Shown: positions 26,912 through 36,222, counted from the first letter of the stretch. The stretch: 64,000 nt of DNA from Candidatus Merdisoma merdipullorum (GCA_018715645.1 DVLE01000084.1:30285-94284); one strand, 5' to 3'. Notes: generated by a model from the letters alone, not told the origin. Program-made: numbers and translations.

Positions 26912-27982
26912 ATGGCGGCAAAGGTGAAACTGGAGGAATATATCGCACAGATAAAGCCCTATAACAAGGAGGCGGAGGAAGCGGCCTGGAAGTATTGGGA
27001 CTCCCTTTGCAAACCCTTACGCGGTATGGGAATGCTGGAGGAGATGGTTGTACAGCTTGCTGGAATCTACGGAACGGAAAAGGTAGAGGATCCGAATCCG
27101 GTCGTAGTTATTATGGGAGCGGACAACGGCGTGGTGGCTGAGGGCGTAAGCCAGACGGGCAGCGAGGTCACGGCTCAGGTCCTTGAAAATATGGGAGAGC
27201 GGATTTCTTCCGTCTGCATTCTGGCCCGCCAGGAGGGAATCGAGGTGATTCCCGTAAATATCGGAATGCTGACGGACGGGAAGCATCCCCGGATCTGGAA
27301 CCGGGCGGTCCGCTATGGAACCGGAAACATTGCAAAGGAACCGGCCATGAGCCGGGAGGAGGCCAAGCGGGCGATTCAGACCGGAATCGAGACCGTGAAG
27401 GAGCTGTACGGACAGGGGTATCGTATGATTATCACCGGAGAGATGGGAATCGGCAACACAACGCCCAGCTCCGCCATGGCTTCCGTTCTCCTTTCCAGAG
27501 ATCCGGCGGAGGTGACCGGACGGGGAGCAGGGCTTTCGACTGCCGGACTGGAACATAAGATTGAGGTAATCCGCCAGGCGATAGCCGTGAATAAGCCGGA
27601 TAAGGATGACATTCTGGACGTTCTTTCCAAGGTCGGCAGTCTGGACATCGCAGGAATGCTTGGCTGCTATCTCGGCGGCGCGATTGTAGGCGTGCCGGTT
27701 CTGATTGACGGCTTTATTTCTTCGGTAGCGGCTTACTGCGCGGTAAAGCTGGCCCCGGCCTGCAGGCCGTATCTGGTGGCGACCCACTGCTCCGCCGAGC
27801 CTGCCGGAAAGATGATGCTGGAAGCGCTTGGCATGGAAGTGCCCATTCACGCAGGAATGCACCTGGGCGAAGGAACAGGCGCCGTGACCGCTTACAGTCT
27901 CTACAAATATGCGCTCGCCCTCTATCATGGCCTTCCCAGCTTTGCGGAAGGAAATGTGGAGGAATATACCCATCAGGTGTAA
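26912..27982 (+). CDS. cobT: Nicotinate-nucleotide--dimethylbenzimidazole phosphoribosyltransferase
   Basis: It activates the lower-ligand base as an alpha-ribotide. Key stretches are VVIMGADNGVVAEGVSQTG (about 63-81), TGEMGIGNTTPSSA (catalytic region), GFISSVAAYCAVKLAP and LGEGTGAVTAYSL near the C-terminus. ATG at 26912 (MAAKVKLEEY) gives 356 residues, the family size; the open frame continues upstream to a TTG at 26813 through the extragenic element and is rejected. The base used cannot be told from sequence. A 168-bp spacer without a clear gene separates it from cbiD. Confidence 0.93.
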   Translation: MAAKVKLEEYIAQIKPYNKEAEEAAWKYWDSLCKPLRGMGMLEEMVVQLAGIYGTEKVEDPNPVVVIMGADNGVVAEGVSQTGSEVTAQVLENMGERISSVCILARQEGIEVIPVNIGMLTDGKHPRIWNRAVRYGTGNIAKEPAMSREEAKRAIQTGIETVKELYGQGYRMIITGEMGIGNTTPSSAMASVLLSRDPAEVTGRGAGLSTAGLEHKIEVIRQAIAVNKPDKDDILDVLSKVGSLDIAGMLGCYLGGAIVGVPVLIDGFISSVAAYCAVKLAPACRPYLVATHCSAEPAGKMMLEALGMEVPIHAGMHLGEGTGAVTAYSLYKYALALYHGLPSFAEGNVEEYTHQV

Positions 27983-28150
27983 GCTTTTTGTATCCTGTGT
28001 CCGTCCCTTCGTGTGCATCCATATGTCCGTGACGGACAGCTTCCCTGTCCGCCCCGGAGCATACGTCTGCCACAAAGAGGCCGTACACATGGATGACAAA
28101 AAGCTCTGCGGAGATTGCGGGCGGAGGACGGGAAGTAAAGGGGGATCTGG

Positions 28151-29290
28151 ATGCTGGATCAGTACGTTTATAAAAATCATAAAAGGCTTCGTATGGGCTA
28201 CACGACTGGTTCCTGCGCGGCTGCGGCCGCTAAGGCCGCAGCCTGGATGCTGCTTGGCGGAACGCTGGTTTCTGAGGTGAAGCTTATGACGCCGAAGGGG
28301 ATTGAGTTAAGCCTTGAGGTGCTGGATTCGAAGATAGGGCCGGAGGCTGCGTCCTGTGCGATCCGCAAGGACGCGGGGGACGATCCGGATGTGACGGATG
28401 GGCTGAAAATCTATGCCTCTGTACGAAAGACGGAGGAGCCGGGCGTGCGGATTGACGGCGGCGAGGGCGTTGGACGCGTGACGCGCGCCGGACTGGAACA
28501 GCCTGTGGGAGCGGCGGCTATCAATAAAGTCCCGCGGCAGATGATCCGGGAGGGCGTAGAGAAGATCTGCAGGCAACTGGGCTGGGACGGCGGTATGGCT
28601 GTGACGATCTCGATTCCGGGCGGCGAGGAACTGGCAGCGAAAACCTTTAATCCCCGGCTCGGTATCGTGGGCGGCATTTCGGTTCTGGGGACCAGCGGTA
28701 TCGTGGAGCCCATGAGCGAGGAGGCTCTGATTCAGACCATCCGGGTGGATATACGGATGCAGCTCGCCCAGGGACGCAGGTATCTGGTGCTTGTGCCTGG
28801 CAATTATGGGCTGGATTATCTGAATGCCTATCACCCGGAATTGCTGAAAAATTCAGTGAAATACAGCAATTTTCTGGGCGACGCCATTGATGCGGCTGTG
28901 GAATTCGGGGCCAGGGGAATCCTGCTGGCCGGTCATATTGGAAAGCTGGTCAAGCTGGCCGGTGGTATTATGAATACCCACTCACGCAATGCGGACAGCC
29001 GCATGGAGATTTTGACGGCTCACGCGGCGGTTCTGGGAGCGGATCGCAGAACGGCGGAGGCTTTGATGAACTGCGTTACGACGGATGAGGCGTTGGAAAT
29101 TCTGGACAGGCAGGGACTTCTTCCGGGCGTTATGGAACGTCTGGTGGAACGCATGGAGTTTTACGTGGATCACAGAAGCGGGCACAGCCTGGAAAGGGGA
29201 ATCCTTGTCTTTTCCCAGACGAAGGGAACCCTGGGGAAAAGTAAAGGTGCGGACAGACTGCTGGAACAGCTAGGCAGGGAGCTGGGATAG
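28151..29290 (+). CDS. cbiD: Cobalt-precorrin-5B C1-methyltransferase
   Basis: This is the anaerobic-pathway C1 methylase. RMGYTTGSCAAAAAKAAAWM (residues 12-31) is the CbiD signature, and VPGNYGLDYL and GILLAGHIGKLVKLAGGIMNTHS follow. The length of 379 is normal. CbiD, together with CbiG downstream, shows that cobalt is inserted early (oxygen-independent route). The start is supported by an AAAGGGGGA site. Confidence 0.93.
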   Translation: MLDQYVYKNHKRLRMGYTTGSCAAAAAKAAAWMLLGGTLVSEVKLMTPKGIELSLEVLDSKIGPEAASCAIRKDAGDDPDVTDGLKIYASVRKTEEPGVRIDGGEGVGRVTRAGLEQPVGAAAINKVPRQMIREGVEKICRQLGWDGGMAVTISIPGGEELAAKTFNPRLGIVGGISVLGTSGIVEPMSEEALIQTIRVDIRMQLAQGRRYLVLVPGNYGLDYLNAYHPELLKNSVKYSNFLGDAIDAAVEFGARGILLAGHIGKLVKLAGGIMNTHSRNADSRMEILTAHAAVLGADRRTAEALMNCVTTDEALEILDRQGLLPGVMERLVERMEFYVDHRSGHSLERGILVFSQTKGTLGKSKGADRLLEQLGRELG

Positions 29291-29311
29291 GACGGAAAGG
29301 AGCGCGGACAT

Positions 29312-30358
29312 TTGAAGTATGCGGTGATTGCTTTTACCAGAGCGGGCAGCCGGTATGCGGTACGCATTTCGGAAGCGATGCGGGAACGGGGAGCTGACTG
29401 CGAGGCTTTTGGAAAAGGAAAGGAAGCGGAAGCCTGGGGCGTCCATCCGGTGCAGGAAAGCCTTCGGAATTGGACGGAAAAAGAATTCCGGGAATGCGAC
29501 GGACTTATCTTCGTGGGAGCGGCAGGCATCGCAGTACGCGCCATCGCGCCCTTTGTACAGAGCAAAGCTTCGGATCCGGCCGTGCTTTGCATGGATGAGC
29601 AGGGACATTTTGTGATCTCTTTGCTGTCCGGACATCTGGGCGGAGCCAATGAACTGACACGGGAGATTGCTCTGCTGTGCGGGGCGGTGCCGGTGATCAC
29701 GACGGCTACAGACGCGGGAGGCCGCTTCTCCGTCGATGATTTTGCCCGCAGGGGAAATCTGTATCTGGACAGCCTGAAGCTGGCGAAGGAGATCGCGGCA
29801 GATGTGCTGGAACAGCGCGCCATTGGCCTGTATAGTGATTTTGAGCTTTGCGGCCCCATTCCTCCGGAATTGTCCTGTCAGAAGCGGGACGGGATTGGCA
29901 TCAGTATTTCGCTGGATGAGACCTATGATCCCTTTCCCAGAACCCTTCATCTGGTGCCGCGGATCGCGGCGCTTGGGATCGGCTGTAAAAAGGGAACGCC
30001 TGCGGAGCGGATCGAAGGGCTTGTGAGAAAGGTGTTTCAGGAAAATCAGCTTTCCCTGCACAGCATAGGAAAAGTGGCCTCCATAGATTTAAAGAAAAAG
30101 GAGCCGGGGCTTTTGGAGTTCTGCAGGAAGTGGCAGCTTCCTCTTGTGACTTATACGGCGGAGGAGCTTTCTCAGGTGGAAGGGGAAGAAAAGTTTACGG
30201 AGTCGGAATTTGTAAAGCAGACCGTGGGAGTGGGAAATGTCTGTGAGCGAAGCGCATTGAAGGCAGCAGGCAGAAAAAAGCTTTTGCAGGGAAAGGTTGC
30301 GGAAGGCGGCGTGACAGTCGCAGTGGCCTTGCAGGAGTATAAAGTATATTTTACATGA
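29312..30358 (+). CDS. cbiG: Cobalt-precorrin-5A hydrolase
   Basis: It opens the delta-lactone of cobalt-precorrin-5A and releases acetaldehyde. The N-terminal domain has FTRAGSRYAVRISEAM and GLIFVGAAGIAVRAIAPFV. The central LLSGHLGGANELTREIA motif is diagnostic, and the C-terminal domain has GIGCKKGTPAERIEGLV. A TTG start at 29312 is preferred because AAGGAG lies 9 bp upstream and the residues read MKYAVIAFT. The length of 348 residues is standard. Confidence 0.92.
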   Translation: MKYAVIAFTRAGSRYAVRISEAMRERGADCEAFGKGKEAEAWGVHPVQESLRNWTEKEFRECDGLIFVGAAGIAVRAIAPFVQSKASDPAVLCMDEQGHFVISLLSGHLGGANELTREIALLCGAVPVITTATDAGGRFSVDDFARRGNLYLDSLKLAKEIAADVLEQRAIGLYSDFELCGPIPPELSCQKRDGIGISISLDETYDPFPRTLHLVPRIAALGIGCKKGTPAERIEGLVRKVFQENQLSLHSIGKVASIDLKKKEPGLLEFCRKWQLPLVTYTAEELSQVEGEEKFTESEFVKQTVGVGNVCERSALKAAGRKKLLQGKVAEGGVTVAVALQEYKVYFT

Positions 30359-30427
30359 GAATTGGAAGTGTCAGTTCATAGGCGGCTGTTGGACGGATTA
30401 TCAGAATAGAAAGCGGAAGGTAGAAAA

Positions 30428-32464
30428 ATGAAGCAGGCAGTTGTTTTTGCAGGGACAATAGAAGGAAGGCTTCTCAGTGAGTGGCTGGCGTCAGAAGGAG
30501 TGGATACCCTGGTCAGTGTGGCGACTGAATACGGACGGCAGCTCCTTGAGCCGCAGACAGGGCTTGAAGTGCGCCAGGGAAGGCTTTCCACGGAGGAGAT
30601 GCAGGAGCTTTTTGAGAAAGAGGGAAGGCCGCTCGTTCTGGATGTGACGCATCCATACGCGTCCGTGGCTTCTGAGAATATTCATGCGGCCTGTGAAAAG
30701 ACGGGCTGCCGCTATCTGCGTCTGATCCGTCCTTCGGTTTCTGTACAAGAGCGGGAGGCTGATCGGGGTGATCTGGTTGTCATGGACAGCGTGGAGGAAG
30801 CGGTAGACTGGCTGTCCGGAACGACAGGCAGGATTCTCACGACGACAGGCAGCAAGGAGCTTTCCAAGTTTACGAAGCTTCCGGGATACCAGGAAAGGGT
30901 TTATGCAAGGGTACTGTCCACGCCGGAGGTGGTACGCCAGTGTACGGAACTCGGCTTTACGGGTCAGCATCTGATCTGTATGCAGGGACCGTTTTCCAGG
31001 GAATTGAATCTCGCGATGCTGCGCCAGATTGGGGCCTCCTATCTGGTGACAAAGGAATCCGGCCGTGCCGGAGGCTTTCCGGAAAAGCTTTTGGCGGCTC
31101 AGGAAGCCGGCGCCAAACTTGTTTTGATCGGACGGCCGCCGGAGCAGGAAGGGCTTTCCATAGAGGAGGGCGTCCGGTTTCTGATGAAGTATTTTTCTCT
31201 GGGAGAACCAGAGTTTTTGCAGGCAGGGGAGAAGTCTCTGCCCGCCCGCAGGGCGAGTCTTGTGGGAATTGGCATGGGGACGCCGGAAACTATGACGAAG
31301 GAGGCGGAGGATGCCTTCCGGGAAGCGGATTGTATCCTGGGCTCCGGCCGTATGCTGGATACCTTCCGGGGCTGGGGAAAGCCTCTGTGCGACGCCTACG
31401 ATCCGGGAAAGATGCTCGCTTTTGTAAAGGAGCATCCGCAGTACCGCAAGATCGCTGTGGCATTGTCCGGCGACGTGGGCTTCTACAGCGGAGCCAAAAG
31501 GCTGACGGCGGCCTTTGAGGAGGAAGAAATAGAGACAAGGCTGATTCCGGGCGTTTCCTCTGTGGCCTATTTCTGCAGCCGCCTGAAAATCTCCTGGGAG
31601 GACGTAAAGCTTACGAGCATCCACGGACGAAGGAAGAATCTGATCGGGGCTGTCCGGGAGAACCGGCGGACTTTTACGCTTCTTGGAGGAAAGGCTCCGA
31701 TGAAGCTTCTTTGTGAGGAGCTTTTGGAGTATGGGCTGCCGGAAGTTACGCTGTATGTGGGGGAAAGGCTTCACTATCCGGACGAGCGTATCACAAAGGG
31801 AAGTCCTGCGGAGCTGAAAGGTAAGACCTTTGACGGACTCTGTGTGGCGCTGATTGAAAATCCCGGCTATCATGACGGGGTACGGTCCTGTATCCCGGAC
31901 GAGGAATTCCTGCGGGGCAGCGCGCCCATGACAAAGAGCGAGGTCCGCAGCCTTTCTGTGGCAAAGCTTGGCCTGTCCAGAGATTCGGTGGCCTGGGACG
32001 TGGGCGCCGGCACGGGTTCCGTCACGATAGAGATGGCTCTGGCTGCCTCGGAAGGGCAGGTCTTCGCTGTCGAAAAAAAGCCGGAGGCAGCGGCTCTGAT
32101 TCGGGAAAACTGCCGCAGATTCGGCACGCCCAACGTGCAGGTGACGGAAGGGACGGCGCCGGAGGCATTAAAGGATCTGCCTGCGCCTACACATGTGTTT
32201 ATCGGCGGATCGTCAGGAAATTTGCGGGAAATTCTGGAACTTTTACTGGAAAAGAATCCAAAGGTGCGGCTGGTGATAAACGCGATTACGCTGGAAACGG
32301 TCGGCGAGGCAAATGCCTGCCTGAAAGAGCTGCCCTTTACGGATGTTGAGATCACGCAGATTCAGGCGGCAAAGTCGAAAAAGGTGGGTTCCTACCAGAT
32401 GATGCTGGGGCAGAATCCGGTCTATATCTTTGCGTGTACGGGAAAGGGGGAGGCTTACAGGTGA
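30428..32464 (+). CDS. cobK-cbiE-cbiT: Fusion of precorrin-6A reductase with precorrin-6B C5,15-methyltransferase subunits
   Basis: Three corrin enzymes share a 678-residue chain. Residues 1-262 are CobK/CbiJ (VVFAGTIEGRLLSEWL, DVTHPYASVASENI, ILTTTGSKEL, KESGRAGGFPEK). Residues 274-480 are CbiE, the C5 methylase (LVGIGMGTPETMTKEA, ALSGDVGFYSGAKRL, GVSSVAYFCSRL). Residues 490-678 are CbiT, the C15 methylase/decarboxylase (FLRGSAPMTKSEVRSL, DVGAGTGSVTIEMA). CbiE-CbiT equals CobL of the aerobic route; adding the reductase in front puts consecutive steps on one polypeptide. It overlaps cbiA by 4 bp. Confidence 0.92.
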   Translation: MKQAVVFAGTIEGRLLSEWLASEGVDTLVSVATEYGRQLLEPQTGLEVRQGRLSTEEMQELFEKEGRPLVLDVTHPYASVASENIHAACEKTGCRYLRLIRPSVSVQEREADRGDLVVMDSVEEAVDWLSGTTGRILTTTGSKELSKFTKLPGYQERVYARVLSTPEVVRQCTELGFTGQHLICMQGPFSRELNLAMLRQIGASYLVTKESGRAGGFPEKLLAAQEAGAKLVLIGRPPEQEGLSIEEGVRFLMKYFSLGEPEFLQAGEKSLPARRASLVGIGMGTPETMTKEAEDAFREADCILGSGRMLDTFRGWGKPLCDAYDPGKMLAFVKEHPQYRKIAVALSGDVGFYSGAKRLTAAFEEEEIETRLIPGVSSVAYFCSRLKISWEDVKLTSIHGRRKNLIGAVRENRRTFTLLGGKAPMKLLCEELLEYGLPEVTLYVGERLHYPDERITKGSPAELKGKTFDGLCVALIENPGYHDGVRSCIPDEEFLRGSAPMTKSEVRSLSVAKLGLSRDSVAWDVGAGTGSVTIEMALAASEGQVFAVEKKPEAAALIRENCRRFGTPNVQVTEGTAPEALKDLPAPTHVFIGGSSGNLREILELLLEKNPKVRLVINAITLETVGEANACLKELPFTDVEITQIQAAKSKKVGSYQMMLGQNPVYIFACTGKGEAYR

Positions 32465-33825
32465 AGCTGCCAAGAGTGATGCTTTCCGCTCCTGCAAGCG
32501 GCAGCGGAAAGACGCTGATCACCTGCGGGATTTTGCAGGCTTTTGTAAACCGGGGATACAAGACGGCCTCCTTTAAATGTGGGCCTGATTATATTGATCC
32601 CATGTTTCACAGCCGCGTGATTGGTACGGAGTCAGGAAATCTGGATACTTTTTTTACGGATTACAAGACGACACGGTATCTGTTCGGACACATTGCTTCG
32701 GAGGCGGAGATCTCAGTCATTGAAGGCGTCATGGGCTATTATGATGGCCTTGGCGGAATTTCAGAGAGGGCAAGCTCTGCGGATGTGGCGGCAGCTCTGG
32801 AAGCGCCGGTGGTGCTGGTGGTAAACTGCCGGGGCATGAGTATTTCCGTGCTTGCGCTTATCAAAGGATTTCTGGAGTTTGAGCGTCCAAGGCGTATTCA
32901 GGGCGTGATCTTAAACCAGCTTCCGGCTGGGCTGTATCAGGACCTGAAGGACGAGATCGAGTCGCGGATTCCGGTCAGAGTGCTGGGCTATGTGCCAAAG
33001 ACCGAGGAGCTTGCTCTGGAAAGCCGCCATCTGGGGCTTGTGCTGCCCGACGAAGTGGAAAAGCTGAAGGAAAAGCTGAACCGGCTGGCGTCGCTTTTAG
33101 AGGAGACGGTGGATCTGGACGCGCTTATGGCCATGGCCTATGAAGCGCCGGAGCTTGCTTTTGAAACTCCAAAGCTTCCGAAGCTTTCCGGAACGAGTAC
33201 GGTCAGAATCGGAGTGGCCAGGGACGAAGCCTTCTGCTTTACCTATCGGGATAATCTTCATATGCTGGAACAAATGGGAGCCGAGCTTGTGCCATTTTCC
33301 CCTCTTTCGGATCAAAACCTTCCTGAAGGGATTCAGGGCTTGATCTTAAGCGGAGGTTATCCGGAGCTTCATGCGGCGAGACTGTCTGAAAATCAGTCCA
33401 TGCGGGAGGAGATTCGCCGGGCGGTGACCGGAGGGATTCCCTGTATCGCCGAGTGCGGCGGCTTTTTGTATCTGCACAGATCGCTGGAGGGCGAGGATGG
33501 GAAAACATATCCGATGGCGGGAGTGTTTGACGCGGCTGCCTACCGGACCGGAAAGCTGTCGAGATTTGGCTATATTACGCTGACGGCCAGACAGTCCCAG
33601 CTTCTTCTGCCGGAAGGCGGCCAGATCCGGGGACATGAATTTCACTATTGGGAAAGTGAGAGCTGCGGGGCTTCCATGCGGGCGAAGAAGCCTTTGCGGA
33701 AGCGGAGCTGGGACTGCGTGCATGGCAGCGATACTCTGTATGCAGGCTTTCCCCATCTGTTTTTCTGGTCTAATCCGGAGGCAGCCTGGAATTTTCTTAA
33801 AAAATGCGGGGAGTGGATATGCTGA
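32461..33825 (+). CDS. cbiA: Cobyrinic acid a,c-diamide synthase
   Basis: It amidates the a and c carboxyls of cobyrinate with glutamine and ATP. The P-loop SAPASGSGKTLITCGIL (about 8-24) is followed by FKCGPDYIDPMFH, VEGVMGYYDG-type sequence, and the amidotransferase motif CIAECGGFLYLHRSLE with its nucleophilic Cys. A GTG start at 32461 inside GTGA overlaps the fusion gene stop and has a GGGGGAGG site, giving 454 residues, the family size. Confidence 0.93.
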   Translation: MKLPRVMLSAPASGSGKTLITCGILQAFVNRGYKTASFKCGPDYIDPMFHSRVIGTESGNLDTFFTDYKTTRYLFGHIASEAEISVIEGVMGYYDGLGGISERASSADVAAALEAPVVLVVNCRGMSISVLALIKGFLEFERPRRIQGVILNQLPAGLYQDLKDEIESRIPVRVLGYVPKTEELALESRHLGLVLPDEVEKLKEKLNRLASLLEETVDLDALMAMAYEAPELAFETPKLPKLSGTSTVRIGVARDEAFCFTYRDNLHMLEQMGAELVPFSPLSDQNLPEGIQGLILSGGYPELHAARLSENQSMREEIRRAVTGGIPCIAECGGFLYLHRSLEGEDGKTYPMAGVFDAAAYRTGKLSRFGYITLTARQSQLLLPEGGQIRGHEFHYWESESCGASMRAKKPLRKRSWDCVHGSDTLYAGFPHLFFWSNPEAAWNFLKKCGEWIC

Positions 33826-34358
33826 TACTGATCACCGGGGGCAGCGGCAGCGGCAAGTCGGAATATGCGGAAAACACGGCCAAGGCTTTGGCTGAAAAGG
33901 AAGGTCTGCCCCTTTATTATATCGCCACAATGAAGCCCTTCGGCGAAGAAGGGCACAGGCGCGTGGAGCGTCATCACAGACTGCGGGAAGGAAAAGGCTT
34001 TGAGACAGTCGAATGTTATGTGGATCTGAAAAATCAGGAGCTTCCCGGCAGGGGCGTGGCGCTTCTGGAGTGTGTCTCGAATCTGACTGCGAATGAAATG
34101 TTTGAGCCGGAGGGGAGCGGGGAGGATACGGAAAACGCTGTCTTTGCCGGTGTGCAGGCGCTTATCCGGCGCAGCGTTCATCTGGTTGTGGTGACGAACG
34201 ATGTCTTTTCCGACGGAATCACATATGATGAAGTAACAAGGCTGTATCAGGAACGGCTGGGGCGTATCAACCGGAGACTGGCATCTCTTGCGGACCAGGT
34301 GACCGAGGTGATATGCGGGATTCCTCTGCAGCTTAAGGAAAAAGGAAGTATGGTATGA
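33819..34358 (+). CDS. cobU: Adenosylcobinamide kinase/guanylyltransferase (copy 1)
   Basis: It phosphorylates adenosylcobinamide and transfers GMP to it. The P-loop GGSGSGKSEYAE is at residues 7-18 and the RHHRLREGKGF segment holds the histidine that becomes guanylylated in the family. LLECVSNLTANEMFE is also kept. The usual NEVGMGIVP motif is replaced by TNDVFSDGITYDE, a divergent version. ATG at 33819 has a GGGGAG site; ATG at 33804 would add five residues. A second, shorter CobU-like gene at 35154 has the opposite pattern of conservation. Confidence 0.88.
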   Translation: MLILITGGSGSGKSEYAENTAKALAEKEGLPLYYIATMKPFGEEGHRRVERHHRLREGKGFETVECYVDLKNQELPGRGVALLECVSNLTANEMFEPEGSGEDTENAVFAGVQALIRRSVHLVVVTNDVFSDGITYDEVTRLYQERLGRINRRLASLADQVTEVICGIPLQLKEKGSMV

Positions 34359-35116
34359 AACGGCTATGGAACAGCTTTAAAATCGCATTTGCAATGTACT
34401 CAAAGATTCCCATGCCAAAGGCGGACTGGGAAAAGGAAAATATGCGCTATATGATGTGCTTTTTTCCTCTGATTGGCATTGTCATCGGGGCAGTGATGAC
34501 AGGCTGGAGCTATGCGGCCGACTGGCTGCAGGCGGGAGAGAATCTAAGGGGAGCCGTCTACGTGCTGATTCCTGTGGCGGTGACAGGCGGGATTCACCTG
34601 GACGGCCTTTTGGATACGGCGGATGCTCTGTCTTCTTATCAGCCCCGCGAGCGAAAGCTTGAGATTCTCAAGGATTCCCATGCAGGCGCTTTTGCAGTGA
34701 TCGCTGCCTGCTGCTATTTCCTGACGTCTTTCGGGATATGGAGCGAGCTTGACAGACATCAGGTTCTTGTGCTTGCAGGGGGCTTTGTGCTTTCACGCGC
34801 CATGAGCGGGCTTGCGGTAGCATCCTTCCCCTGCGCGAAGACAACGGGAACTCTTGCCATGTTTTCCGACGCGCTTCAGGAACGGGTGGTGATGTTCTGC
34901 CTGTATGTGCTTTTGTTCCTGGCGGCAGGAACCATGTGTGTTCTGGATCCGAAGCTTGGCACGGCGGCTGTGGTAGGCGGCTGGCTTATGTTTTTCCTGT
35001 ATTTTCGGATGTCCATGAAACAGTTCGGCGGAATCACCGGAGATCTGGCAGGCTTTTTCGTGCAGATGTGCGAACTGGTCATGGCGGTCTGCGTCTGGAT
35101 AGCCGCGAGACTGTAG
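34355..35116 (+). CDS. cobS: Adenosylcobinamide-GDP ribazoletransferase (cobalamin synthase)
   Basis: This integral membrane enzyme joins adenosylcobinamide-GDP to alpha-ribazole. GGIHLDGLLDTADAL (about 77-91) carries the acidic active-site cluster, and DSHAGAFAVIAACCYF is the other family motif. Several hydrophobic segments span residues 31-60, 62-80, 108-125, 183-205 and 210-222. The length of 253 is normal. The start overlaps cobU by ATGA. Confidence 0.93.
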   Translation: MKRLWNSFKIAFAMYSKIPMPKADWEKENMRYMMCFFPLIGIVIGAVMTGWSYAADWLQAGENLRGAVYVLIPVAVTGGIHLDGLLDTADALSSYQPRERKLEILKDSHAGAFAVIAACCYFLTSFGIWSELDRHQVLVLAGGFVLSRAMSGLAVASFPCAKTTGTLAMFSDALQERVVMFCLYVLLFLAAGTMCVLDPKLGTAAVVGGWLMFFLYFRMSMKQFGGITGDLAGFFVQMCELVMAVCVWIAARL

Positions 35117-35153
35117 ACGAGAGAGACTTACTGTGCCTTGGGAGGAAGACGAT

Positions 35154-35540
35154 ATGATACTGGTGGTTGGAGGAGCGTTTCAGGGAAAAAAGGAATACGC
35201 AAAAAAAATGTTTTCCCTGACGGATGCGGATTTTGTGGATGGAGTAGTCTGCGGCAGCGAAGAACTGTATCAGGCAAAGGCTGTCACGCATTTTCATGAA
35301 TATGTGCGCCGCTGCCTGAAGGACGGCAAAGATGTGAGCGGACTTGCGAAGGAGCTTATGCGGCGCAGTCCAAAGCTTATCATCCTTGCAAATGAGCTGG
35401 GAAGCGGCGTGGTTCCTGTGGACGCCTTTGACCGGAACTGGCGGGAGGCTACGGGACGTATCTGCTGCGATCTTGCCGCCGGAGCGGATCAGGTGCATCG
35501 GGTAATCTGCGGAATCGGGACGGTGATCAAAGGTGGTTGA
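35154..35540 (+). CDS. Short CobU-like protein (copy 2, P-loop degenerate)
   Basis: This 128-residue CobU paralogue starts MILVVGGAFQGKKEYAK, a weakened P-loop in which the SGKS serine is replaced by lysine. The middle of CobU, including the guanylylated His motif and the LLECITTMVTN-type strand, is missing. The C-terminal part is canonical: LANELGSGVVPVDAF, then WREATGRICCDLAAGADQVHRVICGIG. ATG at 35154 has a GGGAGGAAG site. It lies between cobS and cobC and overlaps cobC. It may partner the first CobU, or be a regulatory or decaying copy; I cannot tell which. Confidence 0.75.
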   Translation: MILVVGGAFQGKKEYAKKMFSLTDADFVDGVVCGSEELYQAKAVTHFHEYVRRCLKDGKDVSGLAKELMRRSPKLIILANELGSGVVPVDAFDRNWREATGRICCDLAAGADQVHRVICGIGTVIKGG

Positions 35541-36222
35541 GCTTTTTCTGATCCGTCATGGGAAAACTTACGGCAATACGCTGGGACGTTACATTGGAAC
35601 TACGGACGAAGAACTCTGCGCGGAAGGCCGGGAGGCTCTTGTCCGGACGGATATGGGGAGGACGATACTGACAAAGCCCCTGGATGCCGTCTATGTAAGC
35701 CCTATGAAGCGCTGCGTACAGACAGCCGGGCTCTTGTTTCCGGACTGTCGTCCGATTTTTTGTCCGGAGCTTCGGGAATGCGATTTCGGAGAATTTGAAA
35801 ACAAGAACTACCGGGAGCTTTCAGGAAATGCAGCCTATCAGGCATGGATTGACAGCGGCGGAACGCTGCCCTTTCCGGGCGGAGAGAGCCGGGAGGAATT
35901 TGAAAGCCGCTGTCTTTTAGGATTTGGGAAGGTTTTGGAGGACATCCGGGAGCGCTGCGGCAGTCAGAAGATGCGGCATAGAGCGGCGGAGACGAAAAAT
36001 CAGGTCTCCGGGGCGGATATTTGCTTCCGAGCGGCGCTGGTCGTACATGGCGGGACTATTATGAGCATTCTGTCTGCCTATGCTTTTCCGCCGGAGGATT
36101 TTTACCACTGGCAGATAAAAAATGCAGAGGGCTTTCGGGCGCTCTGGGACGAGACGGACAAAGGAGGGATTTGCCTGTATGAAATTTCACATATTGGCTC
36201 TGATTCTGGGGATTCTGCTTGA
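35533..36222 (+). CDS. cobC: Histidine phosphatase family protein, probable alpha-ribazole phosphatase
   Basis: It probably removes phosphate from alpha-ribazole-5'-phosphate or from the cobamide phosphate. FLIRHGKTYGN (residues 5-15) contains the phosphorylated histidine, YVSPMKRCVQTA and ECDFGEFE complete the first half, and VVHGGTIMSIL (about 172-182) holds the second His. An insertion of some 25 residues, rich in basic residues and beginning near SQKMRHRAAE (about residue 143), is unusual for the family. The GTG start overlaps the short CobU gene by 8 bp, and the end overlaps cbiB by 44 bp. Confidence 0.82.
   Translation: MVELFLIRHGKTYGNTLGRYIGTTDEELCAEGREALVRTDMGRTILTKPLDAVYVSPMKRCVQTAGLLFPDCRPIFCPELRECDFGEFENKNYRELSGNAAYQAWIDSGGTLPFPGGESREEFESRCLLGFGKVLEDIRERCGSQKMRHRAAETKNQVSGADICFRAALVVHGGTIMSILSAYAFPPEDFYHWQIKNAEGFRALWDETDKGGICLYEISHIGSDSGDSA

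Noticed and set aside
28090..28280. Small open frame with a CGDCG-like pair upstream of cbiD
   Set aside because: It overlaps the cbiD start in another frame, has no ribosome site, and its tail is a frame-shifted reading of cbiD.
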